A DNA stretch of 64,000 nt from Bacteroidota bacterium (lineage in GTDB: Bacteria; Bacteroidota; Bacteroidia; Bacteroidales; SKPS01), in NCBI GenBank assembly GCA_022709695.1, contig JAKLII010000002.1, forward strand, positions 154,955 to 218,954, given 5' to 3'. The notes beneath the pieces were generated by a model that was not told the DNA's origin, searched no databases, and saw nothing but the letters and a program-made list of their open reading frames with translations. Position numbers and translations under genes: made by a program. Numbering within the stretch: the first letter of the stretch is position 1; each line of letters opens with the position of its first letter. Positions 44,088 through 52,470 of the stretch are shown here, piece after piece.

Positions 44088-45914
44088 TCAGTTGAGTTGG
44101 GTATTGCTTCTCAGCTCCCTGAATCTTTTCCGGGCTTCAGCCACATAAACACTCCCCGGGTAGTCGAGAATGATTTTTTCATAGAGTTCCATTGCCCGGC
44201 CGGGGTTGTTCAGCTGGCGATCGTTCATGGTAGCCTGCATCATCAGGGCATTGTCGGAAAGAATATCGGTACCATACTTTTCCACAAGGAGGGTAAGCAA
44301 TGAATCCGCTGTCAGATACTCCTTCTTTCCGATATAGATTCCTGCTTTGGCAAGAAGAATATCGTCGCTGAGATTATGGAACGGATAGGCACCTTCGAGA
44401 GAATCGAGGATCGCAAGAGCCGGGACTGGTTTCTTCATAAACACCAGCATCTGCGCTTTAGCAAACATGGCCAGGGGATCGGTATTGCTGTCTGCTTCCA
44501 GGTTATCTGAAATCAGCAATGAAAGCTCCATGGCGTCATTGGCAATAAGTTTTGAGGTGGCCGTGCGGAGCACATCGAGCTGTGTACGCGACCACTCAAA
44601 TTCTCCGATATAGAAACTGAGCTTTGCATTTCTGAATTTTGCCTCGAACCCCACCGGATCGTACTTGAAGGCCTTTTCTACCTGGGAATAGAGCAGGGTC
44701 GCTTCCCACTGGTTGTCATTCATCAGCTGGATATCGGCAAGGTCTATCTTGCATTCAGCCAATATATTTGCAGGGATTCCCTTTACAGCGATCACAGAGT
44801 CGAGCAGGGTAATGGCGGCATCCGGACTGTCGAGGTAAAAGGCAAGCAGGTGCGCCAGATTTCTGGTCAGGCGAACGGTTCCGGCACTCATTCCCAGCCG
44901 GTCAAGCACCCGTTTGTATTCATCTACCATCCCTTTTACCTGCACCTGATCGGGCTCCCCTGATTCCATCAACCGGCTGTACTGTACCTCCAGAAGCATA
45001 ATCTCAGCACTCAGGTACAGGTAATGCCCCTCCCCTTTCTTCCGGATCCAGGTAAATGCTTCAATAGCCACATCCCATGCGCTGTTGCTGGCAGCAAGCT
45101 GCCCAACCCTGAACACCGATTCCCCCTCATCACGGATGCGGGCTTCCAGAGCTTTAGCCTGCAACAGGGCCAGCTCAAAGTCCTTCTGCTGAATGGAGTA
45201 CCATAACAGCAATTCACTATAAACCAGCATATCCGGAAATTTTTGACTTCGCTCAATGATTTTTCCCCGGACTACTGTGTTAAAGTCCTCCTCCCCGATG
45301 TAGTTGAGCAGTTGCTGGAGGGTGTTCTGAATCAGTTCAAGTTTGGTTTCATCAGCCGCCAGCATATCGAGATATTCATCCATCATGGCCGGAAAATTCC
45401 GCAGCGACTGGTACACCCCTGCAAGTTCCAGGTTAAAATTATAGGGTTCAGCAATTACCTTTCGCCCTTTGAGGTAGGTACGGACGGCATATTCGGGTAA
45501 ACGCCTGATCAGAAACGCATTGGCCAGATCAACCACCCCCATGCGCGAGGCTGGCATGGCATCCAGTGCCCTTTCATATTCCTTTTCAGCCTTTTTAAGT
45601 TCACCCTGACTCTGGTAGATAAAACCCAGCTCTACCATAAAATTTCTCCTGAGGATATTGGTTTCCTTCAGTCCTTTCACAAAGCGCTCTGCTTCACGAA
45701 AATTCTTCGATTCAATAAGCGCCCCCAGGTAATAGGTGTAGTAAAAGGTATTCGGTGTTTTCTCAAAAAGTTCCCGGTACAGTTCTGCTGCTTTTTCAAA
45801 CTCCCCTGAATTGTAGTATTGCAGGGCAAGTTGTTCTGTACTGGTCTGTGCGCTTCCGGCAAGAGGGGCTGCCATAAGGAGGCACAGCAGCAGATGAAAA
45901 AGCGATCGTTTCAT
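44088..45914 (-). CDS. Exported tetratricopeptide repeat protein
   Basis: A 608-residue periplasmic or envelope protein. The start at 45914 (MKRSLFHLLLCLLMAAPLAGSAQ) gives a clean signal peptide; the frame open to 46034 overlaps the upstream lipoprotein gene. TPR-type helix pairs fill the chain, for example YYNSGEFEKAAELYRELFEKTP (about 30-50) and PGRAMELYEKIILDYPGSVYVAEARKRF near the end. The region of about 200-450 is also helical but repeats are less regular. Such proteins act as scaffolds; no partner is known. It lies between a coiled-coil lipoprotein gene (7 bases upstream) and rsmA (2 bases downstream), so the three form one unit. Confidence 0.82.
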   Translation of the reverse strand: MKRSLFHLLLCLLMAAPLAGSAQTSTEQLALQYYNSGEFEKAAELYRELFEKTPNTFYYTYYLGALIESKNFREAERFVKGLKETNILRRNFMVELGFIYQSQGELKKAEKEYERALDAMPASRMGVVDLANAFLIRRLPEYAVRTYLKGRKVIAEPYNFNLELAGVYQSLRNFPAMMDEYLDMLAADETKLELIQNTLQQLLNYIGEEDFNTVVRGKIIERSQKFPDMLVYSELLLWYSIQQKDFELALLQAKALEARIRDEGESVFRVGQLAASNSAWDVAIEAFTWIRKKGEGHYLYLSAEIMLLEVQYSRLMESGEPDQVQVKGMVDEYKRVLDRLGMSAGTVRLTRNLAHLLAFYLDSPDAAITLLDSVIAVKGIPANILAECKIDLADIQLMNDNQWEATLLYSQVEKAFKYDPVGFEAKFRNAKLSFYIGEFEWSRTQLDVLRTATSKLIANDAMELSLLISDNLEADSNTDPLAMFAKAQMLVFMKKPVPALAILDSLEGAYPFHNLSDDILLAKAGIYIGKKEYLTADSLLTLLVEKYGTDILSDNALMMQATMNDRQLNNPGRAMELYEKIILDYPGSVYVAEARKRFRELRSNTQLN

Positions 45915-45921
45915 GGCTCCG

Positions 45922-46512
45922 CTACCTGGTTTTTCTTTGATGCTTCTGATTTTCAGCCTGATAATGTCCGATGGCTGCCGGTGCCAACCGGTGCAGCGAA
46001 TCAAGGACCCCGGAAGAGGAGATAAGATCGTCAAGATAGAGGCGAACTTCCTCCTGGAGCGTCATTACCTCAAGTGCTTCACGCTGGATGTAGATCTGTA
46101 CCGAATCGGCAGGGATCTGGCCTTTATACACAGATTCCCTGAGGGTTGACAACTGGTGCTGATTGGTCTTCCAGGCACTGCTCATATACCTCATCCTTTT
46201 GATCAGTTTCTTTACCTGCCGGTCCTTTGCCTCATAGAGGGTGATGTACTGCCACATTGAATCCCCGGTAATTTCTGACTTTTCGGGGATCGCTTCAACA
46301 AGTGGTTTGATCCTGCTCCAGTTTGCTGCAAAGGTATCTCTGGAGTTGAGAATACCGGTGGTATCCACCTGGTCCAGGGCTGCACCGATACTGTCGTTGA
46401 TCAGAATCAGGCTGTCCACTTTTGCTATGTCCTCCTGCGATCCCTTACGGAAACATGAAGTAAGGGCAGCGAAGGCCAAAAGGCACATGAGGGTAAACCG
46501 CATAGTTTTCAT
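45922..46512 (-). CDS. Coiled-coil lipoprotein, unknown function
   Basis: A 196-residue predicted lipoprotein with the signal MKTMRFTLMCLLAFAALTSC (lipid Cys20). The mature part is charged and mostly helical, with heptad-like segments such as LYEAKDRQVKKLIKRMRYM and YIQREALEVMTLQEEVRLYLDDL, and a basic tail ENQKHQRKTR. I do not recognise a family. Tight coupling to the TPR protein gene (7 bases) suggests the two act together in the envelope (inference). Confidence 0.78.
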   Translation of the reverse strand: MKTMRFTLMCLLAFAALTSCFRKGSQEDIAKVDSLILINDSIGAALDQVDTTGILNSRDTFAANWSRIKPLVEAIPEKSEITGDSMWQYITLYEAKDRQVKKLIKRMRYMSSAWKTNQHQLSTLRESVYKGQIPADSVQIYIQREALEVMTLQEEVRLYLDDLISSSGVLDSLHRLAPAAIGHYQAENQKHQRKTR

Positions 46513-46599
46513 AAAAAATGTGTTTCGTCCAACAGGTCAGAATGCACAGCACATCAACGTATAACCGGAGTGTTTGTTACACCTGAGCGCAAAGATACA

Positions 46600-47880
46600 T
46601 CAAAGGGAATCACCAATGGTTTGAAAACCGGTATAAGGTACCAGTGCATCAGGGATCCGGATACCGCCCGCAGTCTGGTTGTTCTCAAGCAGCGCTGCCA
46701 CGATCCTGGGGAGGGCGAGTGCACTTCCGTTGAGGGTATGGGCAAGACGAACCTTGCCCTGGGTTTCTCTGAATCTCAGCTTCATCCGGTTCGACTGGAA
46801 GCTTTCAAAATTTGAGACGCTGCTCACCTCCAGCCAACGTTGCTGGGCTGCAGACCACACTTCAAAGTCATAGGTCATGGCAGAGGCAAAACTCATATCC
46901 CCTCCGCACAGACGTACGATCCTGAACGGGAGGTTCAGGGCTTTCAGAAGCCCTGATACATGTTCGCGCATGGCTTCCAGATTTTCGTAGGAGGTATCGG
47001 GATGAGCCACCTGCACGATTTCCACCTTATCGAACTGATGAAGCCTGTTGAGGCCTCTGACATCTTTTCCGTAGGATCCGGCTTCCCGTCTGAAGCAGGA
47101 GGAATAAGCGCAGATTTGTACCGGCAGGTCCTCTTCCCTAAGAATCGTATCGCGGAAGATATTGGTAAGGGGTACCTCAGCAGTAGGGATGAGGTAGAGA
47201 TTGTCCCCGGTAGCCACGTACATCTGCCCCTCTTTATCGGGGAGCTGGCCTGTTCCGTAGGCTGAATCCTCATTTACCATCAGCGGGGTCTGATACTCTG
47301 TGTAGCCTGCATCAACAGCCCTGTCGAGGAAAAATGCGATGAGTGAGCGCTGGAGACGTGCGCCATTCCCGATGTAAAAGGGGAAACCTGAACCAGTAAC
47401 CTTTGCGCCAAGTTCAAAATCGATAAGGCGGTATTTTGCGGCCAGCTCCCAATGGGGAAGGGCATTTTCAGGCAAAACCGGAAACTCACCCCACGAAGCC
47501 ACTACTTCATTATCGGCAGCATGCTTCCCCAACGGAACTTTCGGGTGCGGCAGGTTGGGCAGCCTCACCAGCAGTTCATCCAGTTCCGACTCCATGGCTG
47601 CCAGCTTTTCCGTCAACTCTTTCGATCGGGCCTTGAGTTCCTGAGAGGCTTGTTTAAGTCCTTCAGCTTCTGATCCTTTCCCCTCCTTAAACAATTGGGC
47701 AACAGATCTCGCGATCTGGTTTCCCTGTGCCAGGATGTCATCCAGGTTTTTCTGGGTTTCTCTGCGGTTACGGTCGAGGCTCAGGATCTCAGCAACGATG
47801 GTTTCTGCCGGAAAATTCTTTACAGACAGCCGTTCAATGATATGTTCGGGGTTTTCTCTGAGGGCTTGCAGTTGTAACAT
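46600..47880 (-). CDS. serS: Seryl-tRNA synthetase
   Basis: Class II synthetase charging tRNA-Ser. The 426-residue protein has the N-terminal antiparallel coiled coil that grips the long variable arm (about 25-105, DRNRRETQKNLDDILAQGN onward). The catalytic domain holds motif 2 (SSCFRREAGSYGKDVRGLNRLHQFDKVE) and motif 3 (NGSALALPRIVAALLENNQ). It lies between the L27/L21 operon, from which it is separated by a terminator, and the lipoprotein unit downstream. Confidence 0.97.
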   Translation of the reverse strand: MLQLQALRENPEHIIERLSVKNFPAETIVAEILSLDRNRRETQKNLDDILAQGNQIARSVAQLFKEGKGSEAEGLKQASQELKARSKELTEKLAAMESELDELLVRLPNLPHPKVPLGKHAADNEVVASWGEFPVLPENALPHWELAAKYRLIDFELGAKVTGSGFPFYIGNGARLQRSLIAFFLDRAVDAGYTEYQTPLMVNEDSAYGTGQLPDKEGQMYVATGDNLYLIPTAEVPLTNIFRDTILREEDLPVQICAYSSCFRREAGSYGKDVRGLNRLHQFDKVEIVQVAHPDTSYENLEAMREHVSGLLKALNLPFRIVRLCGGDMSFASAMTYDFEVWSAAQQRWLEVSSVSNFESFQSNRMKLRFRETQGKVRLAHTLNGSALALPRIVAALLENNQTAGGIRIPDALVPYTGFQTIGDSL

Positions 47881-47920
47881 GCTGATCTGGTTCTATAATG
47901 GTGAAAACTAAGCCGGGTTG

Positions 47921-47950
47921 TAAAAAAAAACCCCGAGAAGGCCGGGGTCT
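47921..47950 (-). terminator. Intrinsic terminator after rplU-rpmA
   Basis: ACCCCG (47930-47935) and CGGGGT (47943-47948) form a 6-base-pair GC stem with a 7-base loop. On the minus strand it is followed by a run of nine T. It lies 22 bases after the rpmA stop and before serS. Confidence 0.88.
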
Positions 47951-47971
47951 TTATATGCTGATTTTCGTTGA

Positions 47972-48241
47972 TCAGTTCACTTCCTGATCGAAGGGGTTCA
48001 CCGATACAAACGATTTGTTGCCTTCTTTTTTCCGGAATTCAACCATCCCGTCGGTAAGCGCGAAGAGGGTATGATCTTTACCCATTCCCACGTTTTTGCC
48101 CGGATGGTGTGTAGTGCCGCGCTGCCTTACAATGATATTCCCGGCAACAGCAGCCTGTCCGCCGAAGATTTTCACTCCGAGTCGTTTGCTTTCCGATTCG
48201 CGGCCGTTCTGTGAGCTACCTGCACCTTTCTTGTGAGCCAT
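47972..48241 (-). CDS. rpmA: 50S ribosomal protein bL27
   Basis: An 89-residue large-subunit protein near the peptidyl-transferase centre. It starts [29 protein letters not shown], the usual bL27 opening without the cleavable N-terminal extension seen in Firmicutes. The later part has [29 protein letters not shown]. It follows rplU by 23 bases and is terminated by a strong hairpin. Confidence 0.98.
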   Translation of the reverse strand: MAHKKGAGSSQNGRESESKRLGVKIFGGQAAVAGNIIVRQRGTTHHPGKNVGMGKDHTLFALTDGMVEFRKKEGNKSFVSVNPFDQEVN

Positions 48242-48264
48242 AATGCATATCTGTTAATAGGTTA

Positions 48265-48651
48265 TTACTCTGCGTTTTCTGCAACAGCGGTTTCAGCCTC
48301 GGGTTTAGGTTCAGCCTTGGCAGCGCGTTTTGCAGCAGCCTTTTCGCTGATGTTATCTATCCTGATCTGGCTCAGGTACTGGCGATGCCCGTTGAGCTTC
48401 TGATAGCCCTTGCGTCTTTTCTTCTTAAACACCAGCACTTTGTCGCCTTTCAGGTGGGTAAGGATCGTCGCGGTTACGCTGGCACCGTTAATAGCGGGTT
48501 GGCCGATGTTCACCTTACCATCATGATCAATCATCAATACCTTGTCGAAAGTAACCGTAGTTCCTTCTTCCCCTTCAAGGCGGTGTACATACACTTTCTG
48601 GCCCTCTGCGACCCTGTACTGTTTTCCTGCTAGATCAACAATTGCAAACAT
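48265..48651 (-). CDS. rplU: 50S ribosomal protein bL21
   Basis: Large-subunit protein binding 23S rRNA. The start at 48651 (MFAIVDLAGKQYRVAEGQKVYV) gives 128 residues; a frame open to 48678 adds nine unrelated residues. The core ends with KRRKGYQKLNGHRQYLSQIRIDNI. About 25 extra residues rich in Ala, Lys and Glu follow, a tail frequent in Bacteroidota bL21. It is first in rplU-rpmA, with a well-spaced promoter upstream and a leader of about 90 bases. Confidence 0.97.
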   Translation of the reverse strand: MFAIVDLAGKQYRVAEGQKVYVHRLEGEEGTTVTFDKVLMIDHDGKVNIGQPAINGASVTATILTHLKGDKVLVFKKKRRKGYQKLNGHRQYLSQIRIDNISEKAAAKRAAKAEPKPEAETAVAENAE

Positions 48652-48750
48652 CTTTTTTCGTTTTATGCTCTCCCTCACGGGGTATTTTTCGCTTTTGTTT
48701 CAGAACCGCAACAGACCTGAATGGTAAAAAACGGGCCGGAAACGGGAGTG

Positions 48751-48777
48751 CAAAGATACACACTTTTTTAAATACAA
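48751..48777 (-). promoter_or_regulatory. Promoter of rplU-rpmA
   Basis: Minus strand: TATCTTTG (48758-48751) matches TAnnTTTG exactly, with TTG (48777-48775) 16 bases upstream, the same spacing as at the HU and porP promoters. The leader of roughly 90 bases could carry feedback control, but no clear structure is seen. Confidence 0.75.
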
Positions 48778-48815
48778 GAACCGGAGACTCAAAAAATTTC
48801 TAATAGATAAATGAG

Positions 48816-48823
48816 TAGTTTTG
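48816..48823 (+). promoter_or_regulatory. Bacteroidota -7 promoter box for lptB
   Basis: TAGTTTTG is an exact TAnnTTTG match, 17 bases upstream of the ATG at 48841. It lies 2 codons into the longest possible frame (ATG 48811), which argues that translation starts at 48841. The -33 side is only TTT. Confidence 0.6.
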
Positions 48824-48840
48824 CGGCAGAAAACCTGAAT

Positions 48841-49566
48841 ATGATATTACGGGCTGAGGATTTGTCGAAGCGGTACCGCAGCAGGGATGTGGTAAAGGGA
48901 GTTTCCCTCGAGCTGAATCGTGGTGAAATTGTGGGTTTGCTGGGGCCGAACGGTGCCGGAAAAACCACCACTTTTTACATGATTGTGGGAATGATCAAGG
49001 CCAATTCAGGGAGGATTTTTCTGAACGATACCGACATTACCACGATGCCGATGTACGAAAGGGCAAGAAACGGCATCGGATACCTTGCGCAGGAGGCTTC
49101 GGTATTCAGGAACATGAGTGTTGAGAACAATATACGGGCAGTGCTGGAGTTCACCCCGTTGGCCCCGGCTGAGCGAAAGCGCCGGCTGGATTCCCTGATT
49201 GAGGAGTTCGGGCTGGGGCATGTAAGGCACAGCAAAGGCATTACCCTATCGGGTGGGGAGCGGCGCAGGACCGAGATTGCCCGTGCGCTGGCCTCCAACC
49301 CCAGGTTTATCCTCCTGGATGAGCCATTTGCCGGGGTAGACCCGATCGCGGTTGAAGATATCCAGACCATTGTGGCCGGATTGAAAGAGAAAAACATCGG
49401 GATCCTCATCACCGACCACAATGTGCACGAAACCCTTTCCATCACCGACCGTGCTTACCTGCTTTTCGAGGGGAGCATCCTGAAATCGGGTACCGCAGAG
49501 GAATTAGCTCAGGATGAGCAGGTCAGGAAGGTGTATCTGGGAACCAATTTTGAACTGAGGCGCTGA
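48841..49566 (+). CDS. lptB: LPS export ABC transporter ATPase LptB
   Basis: Cytoplasmic ATPase that powers lipopolysaccharide extraction by LptFG. With the start at 48841 ([20 protein letters not shown]) it has 241 residues, the same as E. coli LptB. Walker A is GPNGAGKT (about 35-42), the Q-loop region is [16 protein letters not shown] (the EASVFR string is typical of LptB), the signature is [15 protein letters not shown], Walker B is [13 protein letters not shown] and the switch His lies in [10 protein letters not shown]. The gene stands alone on the plus strand, convergent with lnt 13 bases after its stop. Confidence 0.95.
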   Translation: MILRAEDLSKRYRSRDVVKGVSLELNRGEIVGLLGPNGAGKTTTFYMIVGMIKANSGRIFLNDTDITTMPMYERARNGIGYLAQEASVFRNMSVENNIRAVLEFTPLAPAERKRRLDSLIEEFGLGHVRHSKGITLSGGERRRTEIARALASNPRFILLDEPFAGVDPIAVEDIQTIVAGLKEKNIGILITDHNVHETLSITDRAYLLFEGSILKSGTAEELAQDEQVRKVYLGTNFELRR

Positions 49567-49579
49567 CCCGGAAAATTGG

Positions 49580-51310
49580 TCAGCGGCTTCTCCTTTTCCC
49601 TGCGGGCACCAGCCCATATCCGATCCTTACCAGCCACAGTGCGAAGGCCACAAACGCGGCAATGCGTCCGATATAGTCGCCATACCGCACATAGAATGTG
49701 ATTTTGCTGTTCGGTACGATCGTGCCTGTAATGGCAGCCGACTTCCAGTAGGGTGTAGGCTGGAGCACATCCCCACGCTGGTTGATAAAGCATGAGATGC
49801 CCGTGTTGGCAGATCTGGCAATATCCCGCCGGGTCTCGATGGCCCTTATCGAAGCGAATGCATTGTGCTGGCGGTGGCCGGGGGTATTGCCCCACCACCC
49901 GTCGTTGGTGATGATGAACATCATCCGGGCTCCGTTTCTTACAAAATCGGCAAAAAACTCACCGAATACCGATTCATAGCATATCGCAACGCCATAATGT
50001 ATGCCCGAAGGGTTATGCCTGAACACAAACCTGCTGTCGTCGGTGGCCAGGGTGCCTATAGTACCACCCATGTCGAGTGCAAGATCCCCCACTAAGGCAG
50101 AAAGGTATTTCTTGAAAGGCATGCGCTCCACTCCGGCCACAAGTTTCGACTTGTGCGTCAGGCCTGTGATGCCAGTGCGGTCGATGGCAAACCCGAGGTT
50201 GTACGCATCGTAATAACCTGACAGCTCCGCAGCAGGCACCCCGAAATTGCTTTCGAAGGCGTACAAAAATGCAGGGTCTAACTGGCGGGTAGAAACGGTT
50301 ACCGGATCCCCTTTTCTCAACATTTTAAACGAGGAAGCACCGGTGATCACGGTGATCTCCGGATGCTGCCTTACATATTGTGCAAGGCTGTCGATGCTGG
50401 GCGAACGATCAAAATGACCCTCCCAGATATTCTCCTGTATCATGGATTCCGGTCCCACCACAAAACGGGTTTCATCCGACAATAAAGGGCCTGCAAGCTG
50501 CAGAAAATTACCCACTGCCGTGCGGGGGTCAATGGAGTACTGCTCTGTGTAAGGGTCGTTGTTGGGTTGTACCAGAACCACTTCAAAGCCTTGCTGCTGA
50601 GCAGCTTCCTTCGGCGCCGGGCGGAAATAGGTCGCATACCTTACCACAGAGAAAGCTGGCGGCAGGAGGACCCAGCTGAGCAGCAATGCTATGAACCACG
50701 GGTTCAGGGGTCTTCTGCCCATGGGAAAGAACCGGCATTTCAGCAGATGCCATACCAGGATATTGGCAACGAGCAGCCACAGGGATCCGCCCAGCACCCC
50801 GGTATACTCGTACCACTGGATCCATGCGGGGTGCGCAGAAAACACATTGCCCAGCGAATACCAGGGATAGGTAAGGTCCCAGTGGTGATGAAAAAACTCC
50901 ATGGCAATCCACACTGCCAGCAGGAAGCTGTATGCCGGTGCATCCTTCCGAAAAACCTTGCGGCCACCGTGAAACAACTGAAAGGATACGGCCATCAGAA
51001 GGGTGTTCACCAGCACTGCAGAAAATGCCCCGAACCAGTGGGCATTTTTCAGCCACCAGCTGCCGAACAGGCCCCACACCATAAAAGTGATCACTGACAG
51101 CAGGAAGAAGGCCCCTGTGCGGTATGCTTTTCGGTTACGGTGAATGATCTCTTCTGCTGCCAGAAGGGGAACCAGAGCCAGCAGCATCAGCCAGGGTATC
51201 CCCTTTACAGGAATGGTAGCTGCCAGCAGCAAACCGGAAGCCAGGGCAAGAGCAACCAGCTTCCAAAACCGGATCCCGGAAGGGGCTTTTTCTTCTGAAA
51301 AATCGGCCAT
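49580..51310 (-). CDS. lnt: Apolipoprotein N-acyltransferase
   Basis: Adds the third acyl chain to the N-terminal Cys of lipoproteins at the inner membrane. The 576 residues begin with six or so transmembrane helices (about 15-220). The periplasmic nitrilase-like domain (about 235-540) keeps the Glu-Lys-Cys triad: Glu in VVGPESMIQ, Lys in THKSKLVAGVERMPF and Cys in VAICYESVFGEF. A last helix (AAFVAFALWLVRIGY) and a basic tail end the chain. It starts 10 bases after the porV2-like gene, so it is probably read with porU2-porV2. Slightly longer than the E. coli protein. Confidence 0.95.
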   Translation of the reverse strand: MADFSEEKAPSGIRFWKLVALALASGLLLAATIPVKGIPWLMLLALVPLLAAEEIIHRNRKAYRTGAFFLLSVITFMVWGLFGSWWLKNAHWFGAFSAVLVNTLLMAVSFQLFHGGRKVFRKDAPAYSFLLAVWIAMEFFHHHWDLTYPWYSLGNVFSAHPAWIQWYEYTGVLGGSLWLLVANILVWHLLKCRFFPMGRRPLNPWFIALLLSWVLLPPAFSVVRYATYFRPAPKEAAQQQGFEVVLVQPNNDPYTEQYSIDPRTAVGNFLQLAGPLLSDETRFVVGPESMIQENIWEGHFDRSPSIDSLAQYVRQHPEITVITGASSFKMLRKGDPVTVSTRQLDPAFLYAFESNFGVPAAELSGYYDAYNLGFAIDRTGITGLTHKSKLVAGVERMPFKKYLSALVGDLALDMGGTIGTLATDDSRFVFRHNPSGIHYGVAICYESVFGEFFADFVRNGARMMFIITNDGWWGNTPGHRQHNAFASIRAIETRRDIARSANTGISCFINQRGDVLQPTPYWKSAAITGTIVPNSKITFYVRYGDYIGRIAAFVAFALWLVRIGYGLVPAGKRRSR

Positions 51311-51320
51311 ACGTTATGGG

Positions 51321-52418
51321 TTATTCAGCAGTTTTCCGACTGCCCTGCAGGTTTATCCGAAGCGAAAAGATATTGGAATAGAGGGCCGAAGAGGTTTGCC
51401 CGAGGTTGGTAAGGGCATAATCCACCATTACTTTATCGCGGATGTTGATCCCGGCTCCTATGTTGGGCTGCAGGGTGGTAATCTGCTTGTTGTCGAATGT
51501 ATATTCCTTCTGAATGTTTCCGACACCCCCCCTCACAAAGAAGAGATCCATCACCGACAGCTCAAGCCCAAGGTGGGGATCGATGCTGAAGACCCCTGAT
51601 TTGACAAGGGTATTTCGCTTACCGTCGGTAGTGATATCGAGACCGATTTCGCTGTAGAGCGACAGGTTTTTATTGAAGCGGAAACTTCTGCCCGCACCCG
51701 CAAGAAGCCTGGGCATAGTGATTTCGAGGGAGTTCTCGGGAATTTCGTTGCCGGTAAGGGTAAACACATCAATCATACGGTCATCGAGGTTAAAAGACCA
51801 GGCGTTGAAAGTAGAGGTGATATCCCTGGCCTGTACCCCGAATTTCCATTTTCCGGTGGCATACTGCATCCCCAGATCAAATCCAAACCCCCAGGCACCC
51901 GCAAAATCACCCACTTTGCGACGAACAATTTTTGCAGATCCGCCAAGCCTCATGTTTTTTATGCCCACCTCCCGTGCATAGGAAAGCAGCATGGCAAAAT
52001 CCACCGCCGAAAAGGCTTTGATGCGGTCGTAGTTGATGTTTCCGTCTGCATCAATGAGTTCTGTGGTGTTTGGGATATCATCCACTGCAAAGCGGATAAA
52101 GGAGACGCCTGCTGTGGAGGTTTTATCCATGGTGGCGACCACGGTGCCGTAGTCGTACTTGGCAATGCCGGCAAAGTATTCGGCATGCATCAGGGCCAGT
52201 TGCATATTGGTGGGCTTCAGCATCATAGCGGCGGGATTCCAGTAGGCAGCCGGTGCCCCTGACACCGAGGCAATTACGCTGTTCGACATTCCCAGTGCCC
52301 GTGCATCGATACCTATCGACAGAAACTCGTTGCTGTACTTCGGAGCCTGTCCGAATACAGGTTGATACAGCAGATGCGTGATGATACAGAGCGTGAAAAA
52401 GGGGATCCTGATACTCAT
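51321..52418 (-). CDS. PorV-family outer-membrane protein (PorV2-like)
   Basis: A 365-residue FadL-like outer-membrane barrel of the PorV/PorQ family. The start at 52418 (MSIRIPFFTLCIITHLLYQPVFG, cleavage before QAPKYS) gives a signal peptide; the open frame to 52589 overlaps the upstream protease gene. The mature start FLSIGIDARALGMSNSVIASVSGAPAAYWNPAAM is the PorV signature. Barrel strands follow up to SLRINLQGSRKTAE. PorV shuttles T9SS cargo from the translocon to the sortase PorU. Because the neighbour is the larger PorU2-type protease, this is best seen as the PorV2 form of the pair. It is followed by lnt after 10 bases. Confidence 0.88.
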   Translation of the reverse strand: MSIRIPFFTLCIITHLLYQPVFGQAPKYSNEFLSIGIDARALGMSNSVIASVSGAPAAYWNPAAMMLKPTNMQLALMHAEYFAGIAKYDYGTVVATMDKTSTAGVSFIRFAVDDIPNTTELIDADGNINYDRIKAFSAVDFAMLLSYAREVGIKNMRLGGSAKIVRRKVGDFAGAWGFGFDLGMQYATGKWKFGVQARDITSTFNAWSFNLDDRMIDVFTLTGNEIPENSLEITMPRLLAGAGRSFRFNKNLSLYSEIGLDITTDGKRNTLVKSGVFSIDPHLGLELSVMDLFFVRGGVGNIQKEYTFDNKQITTLQPNIGAGINIRDKVMVDYALTNLGQTSSALYSNIFSLRINLQGSRKTAE

Positions 52419-52470
52419 GGTTTTTATTTTGCGGAATACGAACGTTTTCTGTTGCTGATTATTACTGCCC

